NCBI RefSeq assembly: GCF_012396185.1
Contig: NZ_JAAXOW010000001.1
Location: 1-64,000, forward strand
Direction of reading: 5' to 3'
Source: Sanguibacter hominis ATCC BAA-789
GTDB lineage: Bacteria > Actinomycetota > Actinomycetes > Actinomycetales > Cellulomonadaceae
Length of the DNA stretch: 64,000 bases
In this document: positions 24,421-33,504 of the stretch, one piece after another
Position numbering within the stretch: the first letter of the stretch is position 1
How the letters are laid out: each line of letters opens with the position of its first letter
Program-made: the position numbers and the translations under genes
The notes under the pieces: model-generated
What the model was told of the DNA's origin: nothing
The model's input: only the letters and a program-made list of their open reading frames with translations
Database searches by the model: none

Positions 24421-25299
24421 TCACTCGCTCTTCGGCGCAGGCTTCGGGGCGGGCTTCGGTGCGGGCCGGGCAGGCTTGGCAGCCGCCGGCTTCGGGACTG
24501 AAGGCTTGGGCGTCGCCGCCGGCTTGGGGCTCGCGGCAGCGGGCTTCGGCGCGGCAGCAGGCTTCGCGGTCGCGGGCTTGGCAGCAACCTTCGCCGGCGC
24601 GGCCTCGACGGGTGCAGCAGTCTCGACCGGAGCAGCAGCCGCGACGGGCGCGGGCGCCTCGACGGGGGCCTCGGGCGCAGCAGCCTCCACGGGGGCGGAC
24701 GCCTCGGCTGCCGAGTCGACCTCGGCCTCGGGACGCGGCGCACGACGAGTCTCCTCGCGCTTGCGACGCTGCTCGCTCTTGGCCTCGGCCTTCTTCTTGA
24801 CCGGGCCGAGCACCATGGTCATGTTACGGCCGTCCTGCTTGGGCATGCTCTCGACGAAGCCAAGCTCGGCGACGTCCTCCGCGAGACGCTGCAGCAGACG
24901 GACGCCCATCTCAGGGCGCGACTGCTCACGGCCGCGGAACATGATCATGACCTTGACCTTGTCGCCTGCCGACAGGAAGCGCTCGACGTGGCCCTTCTTC
25001 GTGCCGTAGTCGTGCGGGTCGATCTTCAGGCGGAAGCGGATCTCCTTGAGGACCGTGTTGGCCTGGTTGCGCCGGGCCTCACGCGCCTTCATGTCTGCCT
25101 CGTACTTGAACTTGCCGAAGTCCATGAGCTTGCAGACCGGAGGACGCGCGTCAGGCGCGACCTCGACGAGGTCGAGGTCCGCCTCCTGCGCAAGGCGCAG
25201 CGCGTCCTCCACGCGGACGATGCCGACCTGCTCCCCGTTGGGGCCGACAAGCCGGACCTCGGGGACGCGGATCCGATCGTTGATGCGGGGCTCGCTGAT
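24421..25299 (-). CDS. infC: Translation initiation factor IF-3 with a long C-terminal tail
   Basis: IF3 binds the 30S subunit and rejects wrong start codons. The core has the N-domain start [16 protein letters not shown] and the C-domain [20 protein letters not shown], through about residue 185. An Ala/Pro/Lys-rich low-complexity tail of roughly 100 residues follows, ending [10 protein letters not shown] place the start at the ATC codon 25297-25299: GAGGAG lies 6 nt upstream, and rare AUU/AUC starts are a known IF3 autoregulation device. The upstream in-frame ATGs would add unconserved Ser/Pro-rich sequence overlapping the leader hairpin. Product length is 292 residues versus the usual ~180-230. 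Confidence 0.92.
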   Translation of the reverse strand: MSEPRINDRIRVPEVRLVGPNGEQVGIVRVEDALRLAQEADLDLVEVAPDARPPVCKLMDFGKFKYEADMKAREARRNQANTVLKEIRFRLKIDPHDYGTKKGHVERFLSAGDKVKVMIMFRGREQSRPEMGVRLLQRLAEDVAELGFVESMPKQDGRNMTMVLGPVKKKAEAKSEQRRKREETRRAPRPEAEVDSAAEASAPVEAAAPEAPVEAPAPVAAAAPVETAAPVEAAPAKVAAKPATAKPAAAPKPAAASPKPAATPKPSVPKPAAAKPARPAPKPAPKPAPKSE

Positions 25300-25554
25300 G
25301 GAAGTCTCCTCAGAACTCGGTGGTGTGCACAGAGACGAAGAAGGCCTCCGTCCCTGCGAGCAGGAGGAGGCCATCACATCCATCCCATGGGCACGATGCG
25401 CCCACGAGCGAGCGGACGCGTTGAAGCGCCTGCTCTGGACCGGGACCCGGTCCCTGTCGGCTGCAGGCAGCTCGGGCGGGACCTAGGTGGGATGTTCTCC
25501 ACTTGCTCTCGGCGCATGCGTGAGCACACACCGATCAGTCAGGGGTCAACGCTA
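25300..25554 (-). promoter_or_regulatory. Structured infC leader with attenuator-like hairpin
   Basis: About 250 nt without a real gene. On the minus strand, a TAGCGT hexamer (25549-25554) may be the -10 box. Downstream are a GGACCG/CGGTCC hairpin (25437-25453), a GGGC/GCCC hairpin (25389-25403), and a strong hairpin GGCCTCC/GGAGGCC with an inner CCTG/CAGG stem (25343-25372) followed by TTCTTCGTCTCT. The last resembles an intrinsic attenuator 40 nt before the AUC start. A four-codon uORF (ATG GGA TGG ATG TGA) lies at about 25374-25388. Regulation by IF3, L20 or translation rate is possible but unproven. Confidence 0.5.
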
Positions 25555-25596
25555 CCACACGCACATCCCGGCTCCGGCACAGACAGAAGTGAAGAG

Positions 25597-25626
25597 TTCC
25601 GTTACTTGAACGATTCCAGATAGCAT
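25597..25626 (+). promoter_or_regulatory. Candidate furA promoter/operator
   Basis: An AT-richer stretch ahead of furA. TTCCGT (25597-25602) and TAGCAT (25621-25626), 18 bp apart, are possible -35 and -10 boxes. Between them lies TTGAACGATTCCA, an imperfect inverted pattern that could be the FurA autoregulatory site. Similar placement is known for furA genes of other actinobacteria. Confidence 0.45.
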
Positions 25627-25641
25627 GCTTGACTGCAGGTC

Positions 25642-26091
25642 ATGAGCACCCCGACCCATGCGAGCGACGACGTCGCAGCCCAGCTGCGTTCGGCCGGGCT
25701 GCGCGTGACCGCGCCCCGCATCGCGGTCCTCGAGTGCCTGCGCGCCACCCCGCACGCCGACGCCGACACCGTCCTGACACGAGTGCGCGCACGGCTCGGC
25801 ACGGTCTCCGTGCAGGCCGTCTACGACGTCCTGCACGCGCTCACCGAGCGCGGCATCGTCCAGCGCATCGAACCGGCCGGCCATCCGGCACGCTTCGAGG
25901 TCCGGGTGGGCGACAACCACCATCACGTCGTCTGCCGCTCGTGCGGAGCCGTGGGCGACGTCGACTGCGCGACAGGACATGCACCGTGCCTCGTCCCGTC
26001 CTCGACCCACGGCTTCGCCATCGACACCGCCGAGGTCATCTACTGGGGCACCTGCCCCGACTGCCGCGCTGCCGGCACCACGACAGCCTGA
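25642..26091 (+). CDS. furA: Fur-family repressor (FurA/PerR-like)
   Basis: Metal-dependent repressor of 149 residues. The winged-helix part includes [15 protein letters not shown] and [13 protein letters not shown]. The dimerisation domain has the metal motif [11 protein letters not shown] near residue 95 and a second cysteine pair in GTCPDC near the C-terminus. It sits 85 nt upstream of the catalase gene in the same direction, the classic furA-kat arrangement, so it probably senses peroxide or iron and represses both. The ATG at 25642 has only a weak AGGT upstream. Confidence 0.9.
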   Translation: MSTPTHASDDVAAQLRSAGLRVTAPRIAVLECLRATPHADADTVLTRVRARLGTVSVQAVYDVLHALTERGIVQRIEPAGHPARFEVRVGDNHHHVVCRSCGAVGDVDCATGHAPCLVPSSTHGFAIDTAEVIYWGTCPDCRAAGTTTA

Positions 26092-26176
26092 CCAGCCACA
26101 GCCTCCGGTGAGCACGCTCGCCGACGACGCCCCCACGGCACACCACACGAGCCCGCACGGGCAGAAGGAGACACCA

Positions 26177-27628
26177 GTGACCGACCCCAGCTTCACGACC
26201 AGCCAGACCGGCGCACCCATCCCCTCGGACCAGCACTCCCTCACGACCGGCCCCGACGGCATCACCGCGCTGCACGACCGCTTCCTGGTCGAGAAGCTCG
26301 CCTCCTTCAACCGCGAGCGTGTGCCGGAGCGCAACCCGCACGCCAAGGGCGGCGGGGCCTTCGGCCGGTTCGTCGTGACCGACGACGTCTCGCGGTTCAC
26401 GAAGGCCGCCGTCTTCCAGCCCGGATCGGAGGTCGAGACGCTCCTGCGCTTCTCGTCCGTCGCCGGCGAGCAGGGCTCCCCCGACACGTGGCGCGACGTC
26501 CGCGGCTTCGCGCTGCGCTTCTACACGACCGAGGGCAACTACGACATCGTCGGCAACAACACCCCGGTGTTCTTCATCCGTGACGCGATCAAGTTCCCCG
26601 ACTTCATCCACTCGCAGAAGCGCACCGGCGCCTCCGGCCTGCGAGACGCCGACATGCAGTGGGACTTCTGGACGCTCTCCCCCGAGTCCGCCCACCAGGT
26701 CACCTACCTCATGGGCTCCCGCGGCCTGCCGCGCTCGTGGCGCCACATGAACGGCTACGGCTCGCACACGTTCTCGTGGGTCAACGGCGAGGGCGAGCAG
26801 TTCTGGGTCAAGTACCACTTCAAGTCCCGCCAGGGCGTCGAGGCCATGTCCGCCGACGAGGCCCAGCACCTCGCCGGGTCCGACGCCGACTACTACCGCC
26901 GCGACCTCTTCGACGCCATCGCGCGCGAGGAGCACCCCGTGTGGGACCTCTTCGTCCAGGTCATGCCGTACGAGGAGGGCAAGACCTACCGCTTCAACCC
27001 GTTCGACATCACCAAGACCTGGTCGCACGCGGACTACCCGCTCCTCAAGGTCGGCGAGCTCACCCTCGACCGTAACCCGCAGAACTTCTTCGCGGAGATC
27101 GAGCAGGCGGCGTTCTCGCCGTCGAACCTCGTGCCGGGCATCGGCATCTCGCCCGACAAGATGCTCATGGGCCGCGTGTTCGCCTACCCGGACGCGCAGC
27201 GCTACCGGATCGGTGCGAACTACAACCAGCTCCCGGTGAACATGCCGCACGCCGCCGAGGTGCGCAACTACCAGCACGAGGGCCAGATGCGCTACCACTA
27301 CGCGCCTGCCACGATGCCGGTCCACGCGACCAACTCGACGGGCGGCCCGGCTGCCGACGGCGCACGGGCCGGCGAGGTCTCGTGGGAGACGGACGGCGCG
27401 CTCGTCCGCGCGGCCCAGACGCTGCGCTCGGACGACTCCGACTTCGGTCAGGCCGGAACCCTCTACCGCGACGTGTTCGACGACGCCCAGAAGGCGGCCT
27501 TCCTCGAGACCCTCACGGGCCAGGGCGCCGGGATCACGGTGCCCGAGATCCGTGAGCGCTTCTTCTGGTACTGGGGCCAGGTCGACGCCGGCCTCGGCGA
27601 GCAGCTGCGGGCGGCGCTGAACGCCTGA
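26177..27628 (+). CDS. katA: Monofunctional haem catalase
   Basis: Decomposes hydrogen peroxide in the cytoplasm. This clade-3-size catalase of 483 residues has the active-site histidine in [16 protein letters not shown] (near residue 55), the [15 protein letters not shown] block, and the haem-ligand tyrosine segment [14 protein letters not shown] near residue 337. The GTG at 26177 follows AGAAGGAGACACCA, an excellent ribosome binding site. A longer in-frame start would overlap furA and has no support. A 17-bp hairpin terminator lies 34 nt downstream. Confidence 0.97.
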   Translation: MTDPSFTTSQTGAPIPSDQHSLTTGPDGITALHDRFLVEKLASFNRERVPERNPHAKGGGAFGRFVVTDDVSRFTKAAVFQPGSEVETLLRFSSVAGEQGSPDTWRDVRGFALRFYTTEGNYDIVGNNTPVFFIRDAIKFPDFIHSQKRTGASGLRDADMQWDFWTLSPESAHQVTYLMGSRGLPRSWRHMNGYGSHTFSWVNGEGEQFWVKYHFKSRQGVEAMSADEAQHLAGSDADYYRRDLFDAIAREEHPVWDLFVQVMPYEEGKTYRFNPFDITKTWSHADYPLLKVGELTLDRNPQNFFAEIEQAAFSPSNLVPGIGISPDKMLMGRVFAYPDAQRYRIGANYNQLPVNMPHAAEVRNYQHEGQMRYHYAPATMPVHATNSTGGPAADGARAGEVSWETDGALVRAAQTLRSDDSDFGQAGTLYRDVFDDAQKAAFLETLTGQGAGITVPEIRERFFWYWGQVDAGLGEQLRAALNA

Positions 27629-27662
27629 CGCCGTCACGCCGCGCCGGGGACCCGGTCGCGGA

Positions 27663-27701
27663 GACGCAGCCCCGCACGCTCGTCGCGTGCGGGGCTGCGT
27701 C
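27663..27701 (+). terminator. katA terminator
   Basis: Perfect 17-bp stem (27663-27679 with 27685-27701; arms begin GACGCAGCCCC) with a five-base TCGTC loop, followed by GTCTCG. It is the strongest hairpin seen in the window. Confidence 0.85.
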
Positions 27702-27746
27702 GTCTCGCCGTGCGTCGTCCCCCTCCCGGTGGGCGACAATGAGCGC

Positions 27747-28109
27747 ATGACGAACCCCTCTCCCCAGGCCAGCCCGAGCGACGACGCCGCGCAGGCCACC
27801 CGAGACATCGCCGACGTCGCGGCCGTCGAGGTCATCACGACCGCCGCCGTCCACCTCATGAGCGCGGCCGCCGTCAAGTGCGGCCTCGCCGAGGGCGAGG
27901 AGGACCTCACGGACCTCGACGAGGCACGCAAGCTCATCACCGCGCTCGCCGGGCTCGTCGTCACGTCGGCACCCGACATCGGCAACCAGCACGCCCGCTC
28001 CCTGCGCGACGGGCTGCGCTCGCTGCAGCTCGCGTTCCGCGAGGCGAGCGCGATCCCGGACGCACCGGGCGAGGGCCCGGGCGAGAAGCTCACCGGTCCC
28101 GTCTCCTGA
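27747..28109 (+). CDS. DUF1844 family protein
   Basis: A 120-residue protein of unknown function found widely in actinobacteria, often near infC-rplT. The core DVAAVEVITTAAVHLMSAAAVKCGL followed by DLDEARKLITALAGLV is typical: two amphipathic helices with a mostly alpha structure. The ends are acidic, glycine- and proline-rich and probably disordered. The ATG at 27747 has no Shine-Dalgarno. A GACAAT hexamer lies 6 nt upstream, suggesting a leaderless message. Confidence 0.8.
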   Translation: MTNPSPQASPSDDAAQATRDIADVAAVEVITTAAVHLMSAAAVKCGLAEGEEDLTDLDEARKLITALAGLVVTSAPDIGNQHARSLRDGLRSLQLAFREASAIPDAPGEGPGEKLTGPVS

Positions 28110-28130
28110 GAACGGTCCCCCGAGCAGGAC

Positions 28131-28161
28131 GAAGGCCGCGCCCCTCACAGGCGCGGCCTTC
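28131..28161. terminator. Bidirectional terminator between convergent genes
   Basis: A perfect 12-bp stem, GAAGGCCGCGCC/GGCGCGGCCTTC, with a seven-base loop lies between the DUF1844 gene and the convergent SseB-like gene. It ends in TTC on the plus side and would serve both strands. Confidence 0.8.
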
Positions 28162-28176
28162 GTCGTACGTCAGGCG

Positions 28177-28962
28177 TCAGGCCCTGCCGATACGCAGCTC
28201 GAGCGAGTCGACCCGCTCGCTGATCACGCTGCTCGCAGCGAGGGCGCGGTTGACCCAGGCGAGCACCTGGTCGAGGCCCGCACGGTCGAGACCGCCATCG
28301 ATGCCGAGCGCGACGGCGACCTCCGCCGTACGCCCGGGCACGGCGTCGGCCCGGACCACGTGCTGCGCCGGGAGCGCGGCGTCGCGCACCGCGGCACGCA
28401 CCGCCTCGTCGACGACGCCGTCGCGCACCGCGGGCTCCCACGTACGCCCCTGCGCGAGCGCCCACACGGCAGGGCGCGGCACGAGCACCGTCGTCGGGCC
28501 TCCTGGGTCGAGCACGACGAGGGCCCAGCCTTCCTGCACTGCCGAGAGCGCCGCGCGCGTCGCGTACGACGGCACCGGACGGGCGTCGGCACGCCAACGC
28601 GTCATCGCCTCGACCGAGGAGAACACGGGCAGCGCCTTGCGCCCGTCGGGAGCCTCGAGCGCGACGACCCCTGCGCTCGCCTCCTTGTCGACTTCCTGGC
28701 CGTGCTCGCCACGACCCGCGACGTCGAGCTCAGCGATGATCGGCACGAGCACCCGCGCGGACGCGAGCGCCCCGACCACACGTTCGAGATCGGCGGTGCG
28801 TCCGCCGGACGCGTATGCCTCGAGGGCCGCGGCGAGAGCCGGCTCGCACGACCCGTCGTCGCCCGCGAAGGGGTTCGACCTCAGGTCACGACCGGACCAC
28901 GGCGTCCCCGCCGAGTCCGCCGGGACACCGTGATCGTGCCCGTCGTGAGCGCCGTGCGTCAC
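28177..28962 (-). CDS. SseB-family protein
   Basis: A 261-residue protein with an SseB N-terminal-type domain ([12 protein letters not shown], then [15 protein letters not shown], and [24 protein letters not shown]). Despite the name, the actinobacterial members are cytoplasmic proteins of unknown role, commonly found after priA/hisA. The N-terminus is histidine- and glycine-rich ([11 protein letters not shown]), which could bind metal. The GTG at 28962 overlaps the hisA stop as GTGA, so translation is coupled to the histidine pathway gene. Confidence 0.8.
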   Translation of the reverse strand: MTHGAHDGHDHGVPADSAGTPWSGRDLRSNPFAGDDGSCEPALAAALEAYASGGRTADLERVVGALASARVLVPIIAELDVAGRGEHGQEVDKEASAGVVALEAPDGRKALPVFSSVEAMTRWRADARPVPSYATRAALSAVQEGWALVVLDPGGPTTVLVPRPAVWALAQGRTWEPAVRDGVVDEAVRAAVRDAALPAQHVVRADAVPGRTAEVAVALGIDGGLDRAGLDQVLAWVNRALAASSVISERVDSLELRIGRA

Positions 28963-29690
28963 GGCCGACCAGCGACGTCGAGCGCCTCGGGCAACGTGAA
29001 CGCGCCTGCGTAGAGAGCCTTGCCGACGATCGCGGAGTCGACGCCCTGCGGGACCAGCGCACGCAGGGCGCGCAGGTCGTCGAGGCTCGAGATGCCACCC
29101 GACGCGACGACGGGAGCCTTCGCACGCTGAGCGACCTCGGCGAGCAGCTCGACGTTCGGGCCGCGCAGAGTGCCGTCCTTCGTCACGTCGGTCACGACAT
29201 AGCGCGAGCAGCCAGCGGCCTCGAGGCGGCCGAGGACCTCCCAGAGGTCACCGCCATCCTCGGTCCATCCGCGTGCCGCGAGAGTCGTCCCGCGCACGTC
29301 GAGCCCCACAGCGACGACGTCGCCGTGCTCCGCGATGACCTTCGCGGTCCACTCAGGGTTCTCGAGGGCAGCGGTCCCGAGGTTGACGCGCGCGCAGCCC
29401 GTCGCGAGCGCACGGGCGAGCGACTCGTCGTCGCGGATGCCGCCCGAGAGCTCGACCTTGACGTCGAGACGGCCGACGACCTCGGCGAGGAGCTCCGCGT
29501 TCGAGCCACGCCCGAACGCCGCGTCCAGGTCGACTAGGTGGATCCACTCCGCGCCGCCCGCCTGCCAGTCGAGCGCCGCGCCGAGCGGGTCGCCGTACGA
29601 GGTCTCCGAACCTGCTTCGCCCTGGACGAGGCGCACAGCCTGCCCGTCGGCGACGTCGACGGCAGGGAGCAGCACGAGACGGTCGGTCAT
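28959..29690 (-). CDS. priA: Phosphoribosyl isomerase (HisA/PriA)
   Basis: TIM-barrel isomerase acting on ProFAR in histidine synthesis. In actinobacteria lacking trpF the same enzyme often serves tryptophan synthesis too, hence the symbol priA. Motifs are [15 protein letters not shown] at residues 7-21, [13 protein letters not shown] near residue 80, [10 protein letters not shown] near residue 170 and [11 protein letters not shown] near residue 195. The ATG at 29690 has GGAG 9 nt upstream. Another ATG three codons earlier is too close to that site. The bifunctional role is inferred from the clade. Confidence 0.93.
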   Translation of the reverse strand: MTDRLVLLPAVDVADGQAVRLVQGEAGSETSYGDPLGAALDWQAGGAEWIHLVDLDAAFGRGSNAELLAEVVGRLDVKVELSGGIRDDESLARALATGCARVNLGTAALENPEWTAKVIAEHGDVVAVGLDVRGTTLAARGWTEDGGDLWEVLGRLEAAGCSRYVVTDVTKDGTLRGPNVELLAEVAQRAKAPVVASGGISSLDDLRALRALVPQGVDSAIVGKALYAGAFTLPEALDVAGRP

Positions 29691-29751
29691 GGGGTTCATC
29701 TCCAGGGGGTTCGGGCTCGGCGACAGCCGAGACGGAGGGCTGTCCCGCGCG

Positions 29752-30399
29752 TCAGCGCAGGGACGAGAGCCAGTTGGTGAGGAGCTGGGCGCCGGCGTCG
29801 CCGGACTTCTCCGGGTGGAACTGCGTCGCGGCGAGGGGGCCGTTCTCGACGGCAGCCACGAAAGGACCGCCGTGGTCTGCCCAGGTGACGAGCGGTGGGC
29901 GGAACCGGCCGTCGGCCGGCTCGTCCTGACCGAGCGTGAACGTCTGCGCGGCGTACGAGTGCACGAAGTAGAAGCGCTCGTCCTCGATGCCCGCGAAGAG
30001 AGCCGTACCCTCAGGAGCCTCGACGGTCGCCCAGCCCATGTGCGGAACCACCGGGGCGTGCAGGCGGTCGACGACACCGGGCCACTCCCCCAGGCCTTCG
30101 GTGTGCACGCCGTGCTCGTCGCCCGCCTCGAACATGACCTGCATGCCGACGCAGATGCCGAGCACGGGACGGCCACCGGCGAGGCGCCGACCGACGATCT
30201 GGTCGCCGCGAACCGCGCGCAGCCCCTCCATCACCGCGGCGAACGCACCGACACCGGGCACGACGAGACCGTCGGCAGACTCGGCGGCCGCACGGTCGTT
30301 CGTGAGCTCGACCTCGGCGCCCACGCGCTCGAGCGCGCGCACGGCCGAGCGGACGTTCCCGAAGCCGTAGTCGAGGACGACGACGGACGGCGCGCTCAT
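29752..30399 (-). CDS. hisH: Imidazole glycerol phosphate synthase, glutamine amidotransferase subunit
   Basis: Hydrolyses glutamine and passes ammonia to HisF. The class I triad is seen as Cys83 in LGICVGMQ and the His/Glu pair in TQFHPEKSG near residue 192. It starts with [13 protein letters not shown], which is typical. The ATG at 30399 overlaps the preceding gene's stop as ATGA. The partner gene hisF is not in the window, so it must lie elsewhere. Confidence 0.96.
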   Translation of the reverse strand: MSAPSVVVLDYGFGNVRSAVRALERVGAEVELTNDRAAAESADGLVVPGVGAFAAVMEGLRAVRGDQIVGRRLAGGRPVLGICVGMQVMFEAGDEHGVHTEGLGEWPGVVDRLHAPVVPHMGWATVEAPEGTALFAGIEDERFYFVHSYAAQTFTLGQDEPADGRFRPPLVTWADHGGPFVAAVENGPLAATQFHPEKSGDAGAQLLTNWLSSLR

Positions 30400-30941
30400 G
30401 ACTTCTTCCTCGCCTTGCGTGCGAGAGACGTGAGCAGCCGCGCAGCCTTGAGGCGCGAGTACTGGCCCGCCTGCAGGACACCCTTGACGTCGGCGAGCGT
30501 GTGCGTGCCGAGGAGCAGCCCCTCGAGGTCGTCAGGGGCGCCGTCGAGCAACAGGCCCGCAGGGACGTCGTCCCCGCGCTCGCCGTCGAGCCAGCGCGTC
30601 GCGGTGATCTGGTTCTCCCGGCGCTCGACGAGGATCGCCGGGACACCGCTGATCAGCTGCGAGATGCCGGCAGCGACCTGAGCGGGGCCGTCACCGTCGA
30701 GGTCCCGGCAGACCGCGACCGCGCCGACACCCTGTGCGAAGAACACGTCGACCTCGAGCTTCGCGACGGCGCACACTGCCGCGAGCGGGTCCGCACCGGC
30801 GACCTGGGTCAGGACGAGCGCGACGGTCGGCTTCGACGTGGTCTCACCGAACATGCTCAAACCCGACAGGTCGTCCGGGATCTCGAACGACACGTCGTCG
30901 GGCAGCTCGTCTGCGGCGCCCGGGACCGCGCCGGACGTCAC
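30396..30941 (-). CDS. Conserved protein of unknown function between hisB and hisH
   Basis: I do not recognise a named domain. The 181 residues have an acidic N-terminus ([14 protein letters not shown]), a central alpha/beta-like stretch with [19 protein letters not shown] and [12 protein letters not shown], and a strongly basic helical C-terminus ([17 protein letters not shown]) that could contact RNA or a membrane surface. It is locked between hisB (GTGA overlap at its start) and hisH (ATGA overlap at its end), which implies a stoichiometric link to histidine synthesis. I believe similar unnamed proteins occur at this place in related Micrococcales. This has not been checked. Confidence 0.8.
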   Translation of the reverse strand: MTSGAVPGAADELPDDVSFEIPDDLSGLSMFGETTSKPTVALVLTQVAGADPLAAVCAVAKLEVDVFFAQGVGAVAVCRDLDGDGPAQVAAGISQLISGVPAILVERRENQITATRWLDGERGDDVPAGLLLDGAPDDLEGLLLGTHTLADVKGVLQAGQYSRLKAARLLTSLARKARKKS

Positions 30942-31546
30942 AGCGCGCCCTTGGTCGACGGCACGCCGTCGACACGCGGGTCGAGCGCGACCGCGGCGCG
31001 TAGAGCCCGCGCGAGCGCCTTGAACTGCGCCTCGACGATGTGGTGCGGGTCGCGGCCCGAGAGCACCGTCACGTGCAGGCAGATGTTCGCGTGGTGCGCG
31101 ATCGACTCGAGCACGTGCCGCGTGAGCGAGCCCGTGAAGTGGCCGCCGATCAGGTGGTACTCCTGGCCCGCGGGCTCGCCGTCGTGCACGAGGTACGGGC
31201 GGCCGGAGACGTCGACGACGGCACGCGCGAGCGCCTCGTCGAGCGGGACGTGCGCGTCCCCGAAGCGCGCGATGCCCCGCTTGTCACCGAGGGCGACCTT
31301 GAGCGCCTCGCCGAGGCAGATCGCGACGTCCTCGACCGTGTGGTGCGCGTCGATGTGCGTGTCACCGGTCGCCTTGATGGTCAGGTCGATCAGCGAGTGC
31401 TTGCCCAGGGCCGTGAGCATGTGGTCGTAGAACGGCACCGTCGTCGAGATGTCCGTGCGACCGGTCCCGTCGAGGTCGATCTCGACGAGCACCGACGACT
31501 CGGACGTCGCTCGCTCGATGCGTGCCGTCCTGCTGCTGCGGGTCAC
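30938..31546 (-). CDS. hisB: Imidazoleglycerol-phosphate dehydratase
   Basis: Removes water from imidazole glycerol phosphate. A monofunctional 202-residue enzyme without the N-terminal phosphatase domain of enterobacterial HisB. The two manganese-binding histidine motifs, [11 protein letters not shown] near residue 70 and [17 protein letters not shown] near residue 165, are both present, as is [13 protein letters not shown]. The GTG at 31546 overlaps the hisC stop. Confidence 0.97.
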   Translation of the reverse strand: MTRSSRTARIERATSESSVLVEIDLDGTGRTDISTTVPFYDHMLTALGKHSLIDLTIKATGDTHIDAHHTVEDVAICLGEALKVALGDKRGIARFGDAHVPLDEALARAVVDVSGRPYLVHDGEPAGQEYHLIGGHFTGSLTRHVLESIAHHANICLHVTVLSGRDPHHIVEAQFKALARALRAAVALDPRVDGVPSTKGAL

Positions 31547-32697
31547 AGTCCTGCTACCTCCACCAGGGCGTCCTTGAACGCCACCATCTCCTCGCGCGTG
31601 CCGATGGACACGCGCAGCCAGCCCTCGGGACCAGTCTCCCTGATGAGCACACCCCGATCCAGCAGACCCTGCCAGATGGCGTGGCGGTCGGCGAACCGGC
31701 CGAACAGCACGAAGTTCGAGTCCGAGTCAGCGACGTCGAGCGGGCGACCCTCGTGGGTCTGCGCGCGCAGCCACGCGACCGTGCGGTCGCGCTCGGCACG
31801 CAGCTCAGCAACCTGACCGAGCAGCTCGTCCGCGTGCGACAGCGCGGCGCGGGCAGTCGCCTGGGTGACCGCCGACAGGTGGTACGGCAGGCGCACGACG
31901 CGCAACGCGTCGACGATCTCCTGGCGGGCCGCGAGGTATCCGAGCCGCGCGCCCGCGAGCGCGAACGCCTTGGACATCGTGCGGCTCACGACGAGGTTCG
32001 GGAAGCGGTCGAGCAGCTCGAGCGCCGACGGGACGCCCTCGCGGCGGAACTCGCCGTACGCCTCGTCGACGACGACGATGCCGGGCGCGCCGTCGACGTC
32101 GACCTCGAGCGCCGCCTCGCACACCGCCACGATCGTGTCGACGGACAACGCGGTCCCGGTCGGGTTGTTCGGGCTCGTGAGGATCGTCACGGAGGGCTGG
32201 TGCTCAGCGACGACAGCGGTCGCGTGCGCCGGGTCGAGAGTGAAGTCCGCCTCACGACGGCCCACCACGTACGCGGAGTGCGTGTCGCGCGCGTACTCGG
32301 GGTACATCGAATACGTGGGCGCGAAGGACACGACCGTGCGCCCGGGCCCCGCGAACGCCTGCAAGAGGTGGAGCATGACCTCGTTCGAGCCGTTCGCAGC
32401 CCAGACCTGCTCGGCCGCGACGCGCACGCCGCTCTCGCGCGCGAGATAGTCGGCCAGGTCGCCGCGCAGGTCGAGGAAGTCACGGTCCGGATAGCGGTTG
32501 AGCCCGGCGGCGGCGTCCGCGACGGCGCTCGCGATCGACGCGACGACGCGCGGACTCGGCCCGTACGGGTTCTCGTTGACGTTGAGCAGGACGGGGACGT
32601 CGAGCTGCGGGGCGCCGTACGGCTCGATGCCCGCGAGCTCGGGGCGCACGGGCAGGCGCAGCGCGCGGGGGACGTCAGTGTTGCGAGGGTTGGCCAC
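31543..32697 (-). CDS. hisC: Histidinol-phosphate aminotransferase
   Basis: PLP-dependent class I/II aminotransferase of 384 residues, cytoplasmic. The N-terminal [13 protein letters not shown], the pyrimidine-contact region [21 protein letters not shown] near residue 178, and the PLP lysine in [15 protein letters not shown] near residue 243 are all in place. The GTG at 32697 has no Shine-Dalgarno. TAGAGT ends 6 nt before it. It heads the hisC-hisB-unknown-hisH-priA unit, not hisD as in most relatives. Confidence 0.95.
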   Translation of the reverse strand: MANPRNTDVPRALRLPVRPELAGIEPYGAPQLDVPVLLNVNENPYGPSPRVVASIASAVADAAAGLNRYPDRDFLDLRGDLADYLARESGVRVAAEQVWAANGSNEVMLHLLQAFAGPGRTVVSFAPTYSMYPEYARDTHSAYVVGRREADFTLDPAHATAVVAEHQPSVTILTSPNNPTGTALSVDTIVAVCEAALEVDVDGAPGIVVVDEAYGEFRREGVPSALELLDRFPNLVVSRTMSKAFALAGARLGYLAARQEIVDALRVVRLPYHLSAVTQATARAALSHADELLGQVAELRAERDRTVAWLRAQTHEGRPLDVADSDSNFVLFGRFADRHAIWQGLLDRGVLIRETGPEGWLRVSIGTREEMVAFKDALVEVAGL

Positions 32698-32703
32698 GAC
32701 GCA

Positions 32704-32709
32704 ACTCTA
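32704..32709 (-). promoter_or_regulatory. hisC leaderless promoter -10 box
   Basis: TAGAGT on the minus strand, followed by TGCGTC and the GTG start. The 15 bases TAGAGTTGCGTCGTG are almost identical to those ahead of hisD. Confidence 0.55.
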
Positions 32710-32739
32710 GGAGTTCACCCTGACAGCCGTCCGCGCATT

Positions 32740-33342
32740 TCACGAGATGGTCGGCGTGCGCCTCGTGGCGCCGACGGCGTCGCGCCGTACCCGGTAGTGC
32801 ACGAAGACCACCCCGGAGCCGAACGTGCGCGTCTCGACGAGCTCGAGGTCGACCCGGCGTCCGTGCAGCGCGAAGAACGGGGTCCCCCCGCCGACGAGGA
32901 CGGGGAACACGCGCACGAGATACTCATCGATCAGATCGAGGTCGGCAGCCTGGGCAGCGAGCTCTGCACCACCGATCGCGATGTCCCCCTCCCCTTCCTC
33001 TGCGCGCAGCCGGGCGATCTCGTCGGCGAGACTGCCGGTCGCGAGACGCGCGCTCGGGACGACGCCGGTGAGGGTGCGCGAGAACACGACCTTCGGCAAG
33101 GCGTTCCACAGGTCCGTCCACTCGCGCTCCTGCGGGTCGAGGGACGGGTCGTCGGCGACGTCCTCCCAGTAGAGCATCGTCTCGTAGAGACGGCGCCCGA
33201 GGAGGTGGACGCCGACGTCCTTGACCTCGTCGATGGACATCTGGAAGAGCGCGGGCTCCGGGACCGTCCACTGGAAGTCACCGTCGGGCCCGACGATGAA
33301 CCCGTCGAGGGACATGCCCATCGAGTACGTGACCTTGCGCAC
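32740..33342 (-). CDS. DHFR/RibD C-terminal-domain reductase-like protein
   Basis: A 200-residue protein of the dihydrofolate-reductase-like superfamily often called 'dihydrofolate reductase family protein'. It starts RKVTYSMGMSLDGFIVGPDG and has LLGRRLYETMLYW near residue 48 and GDIAIGGAELAAQA near residue 125, which fits an NADPH-binding fold. These proteins are not the housekeeping DHFR, and the substrate is unknown. The GTG at 33342 has GGAGG 6 nt upstream. A huge open frame that continues far beyond this start is an artefact of GC-rich antisense sequence. It is divergent from the helicase gene. Confidence 0.85.
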   Translation of the reverse strand: MRKVTYSMGMSLDGFIVGPDGDFQWTVPEPALFQMSIDEVKDVGVHLLGRRLYETMLYWEDVADDPSLDPQEREWTDLWNALPKVVFSRTLTGVVPSARLATGSLADEIARLRAEEGEGDIAIGGAELAAQAADLDLIDEYLVRVFPVLVGGGTPFFALHGRRVDLELVETRTFGSGVVFVHYRVRRDAVGATRRTPTIS

Positions 33343-33491
33343 GTGCGACCTCCTCGCTCCGCGCGCCGGTACGGACGACGCGCCCTCGTTCCCCAGCGTC
33401 GCGGCACAGGCGTGTCCTGACCAGGGCACCATCGCCCCGACGGTCGCTCCACACCATCTGAGCACCTGCCGGCGATGTCCGTCCCGGTCCG

Positions 33492-33497
33492 TAGTCT
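33492..33497 (+). promoter_or_regulatory. recQ-like gene -10 box
   Basis: TAGTCT lies 7 nt before the ATG at 33505. The rest of the 162-nt divergent gap (33343-33504) shows no clear -35 box, operator or hairpin. Confidence 0.45.
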
Positions 33498-33504
33498 GGA
33501 GACC

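Noticed and set aside
24421-24770. Possible tandem repeat or misassembly in the infC tail
   Set aside because: The Ala/Pro/Lys motif is irregular at DNA level and in frame to a stop, so it looks like a natural low-complexity tail.
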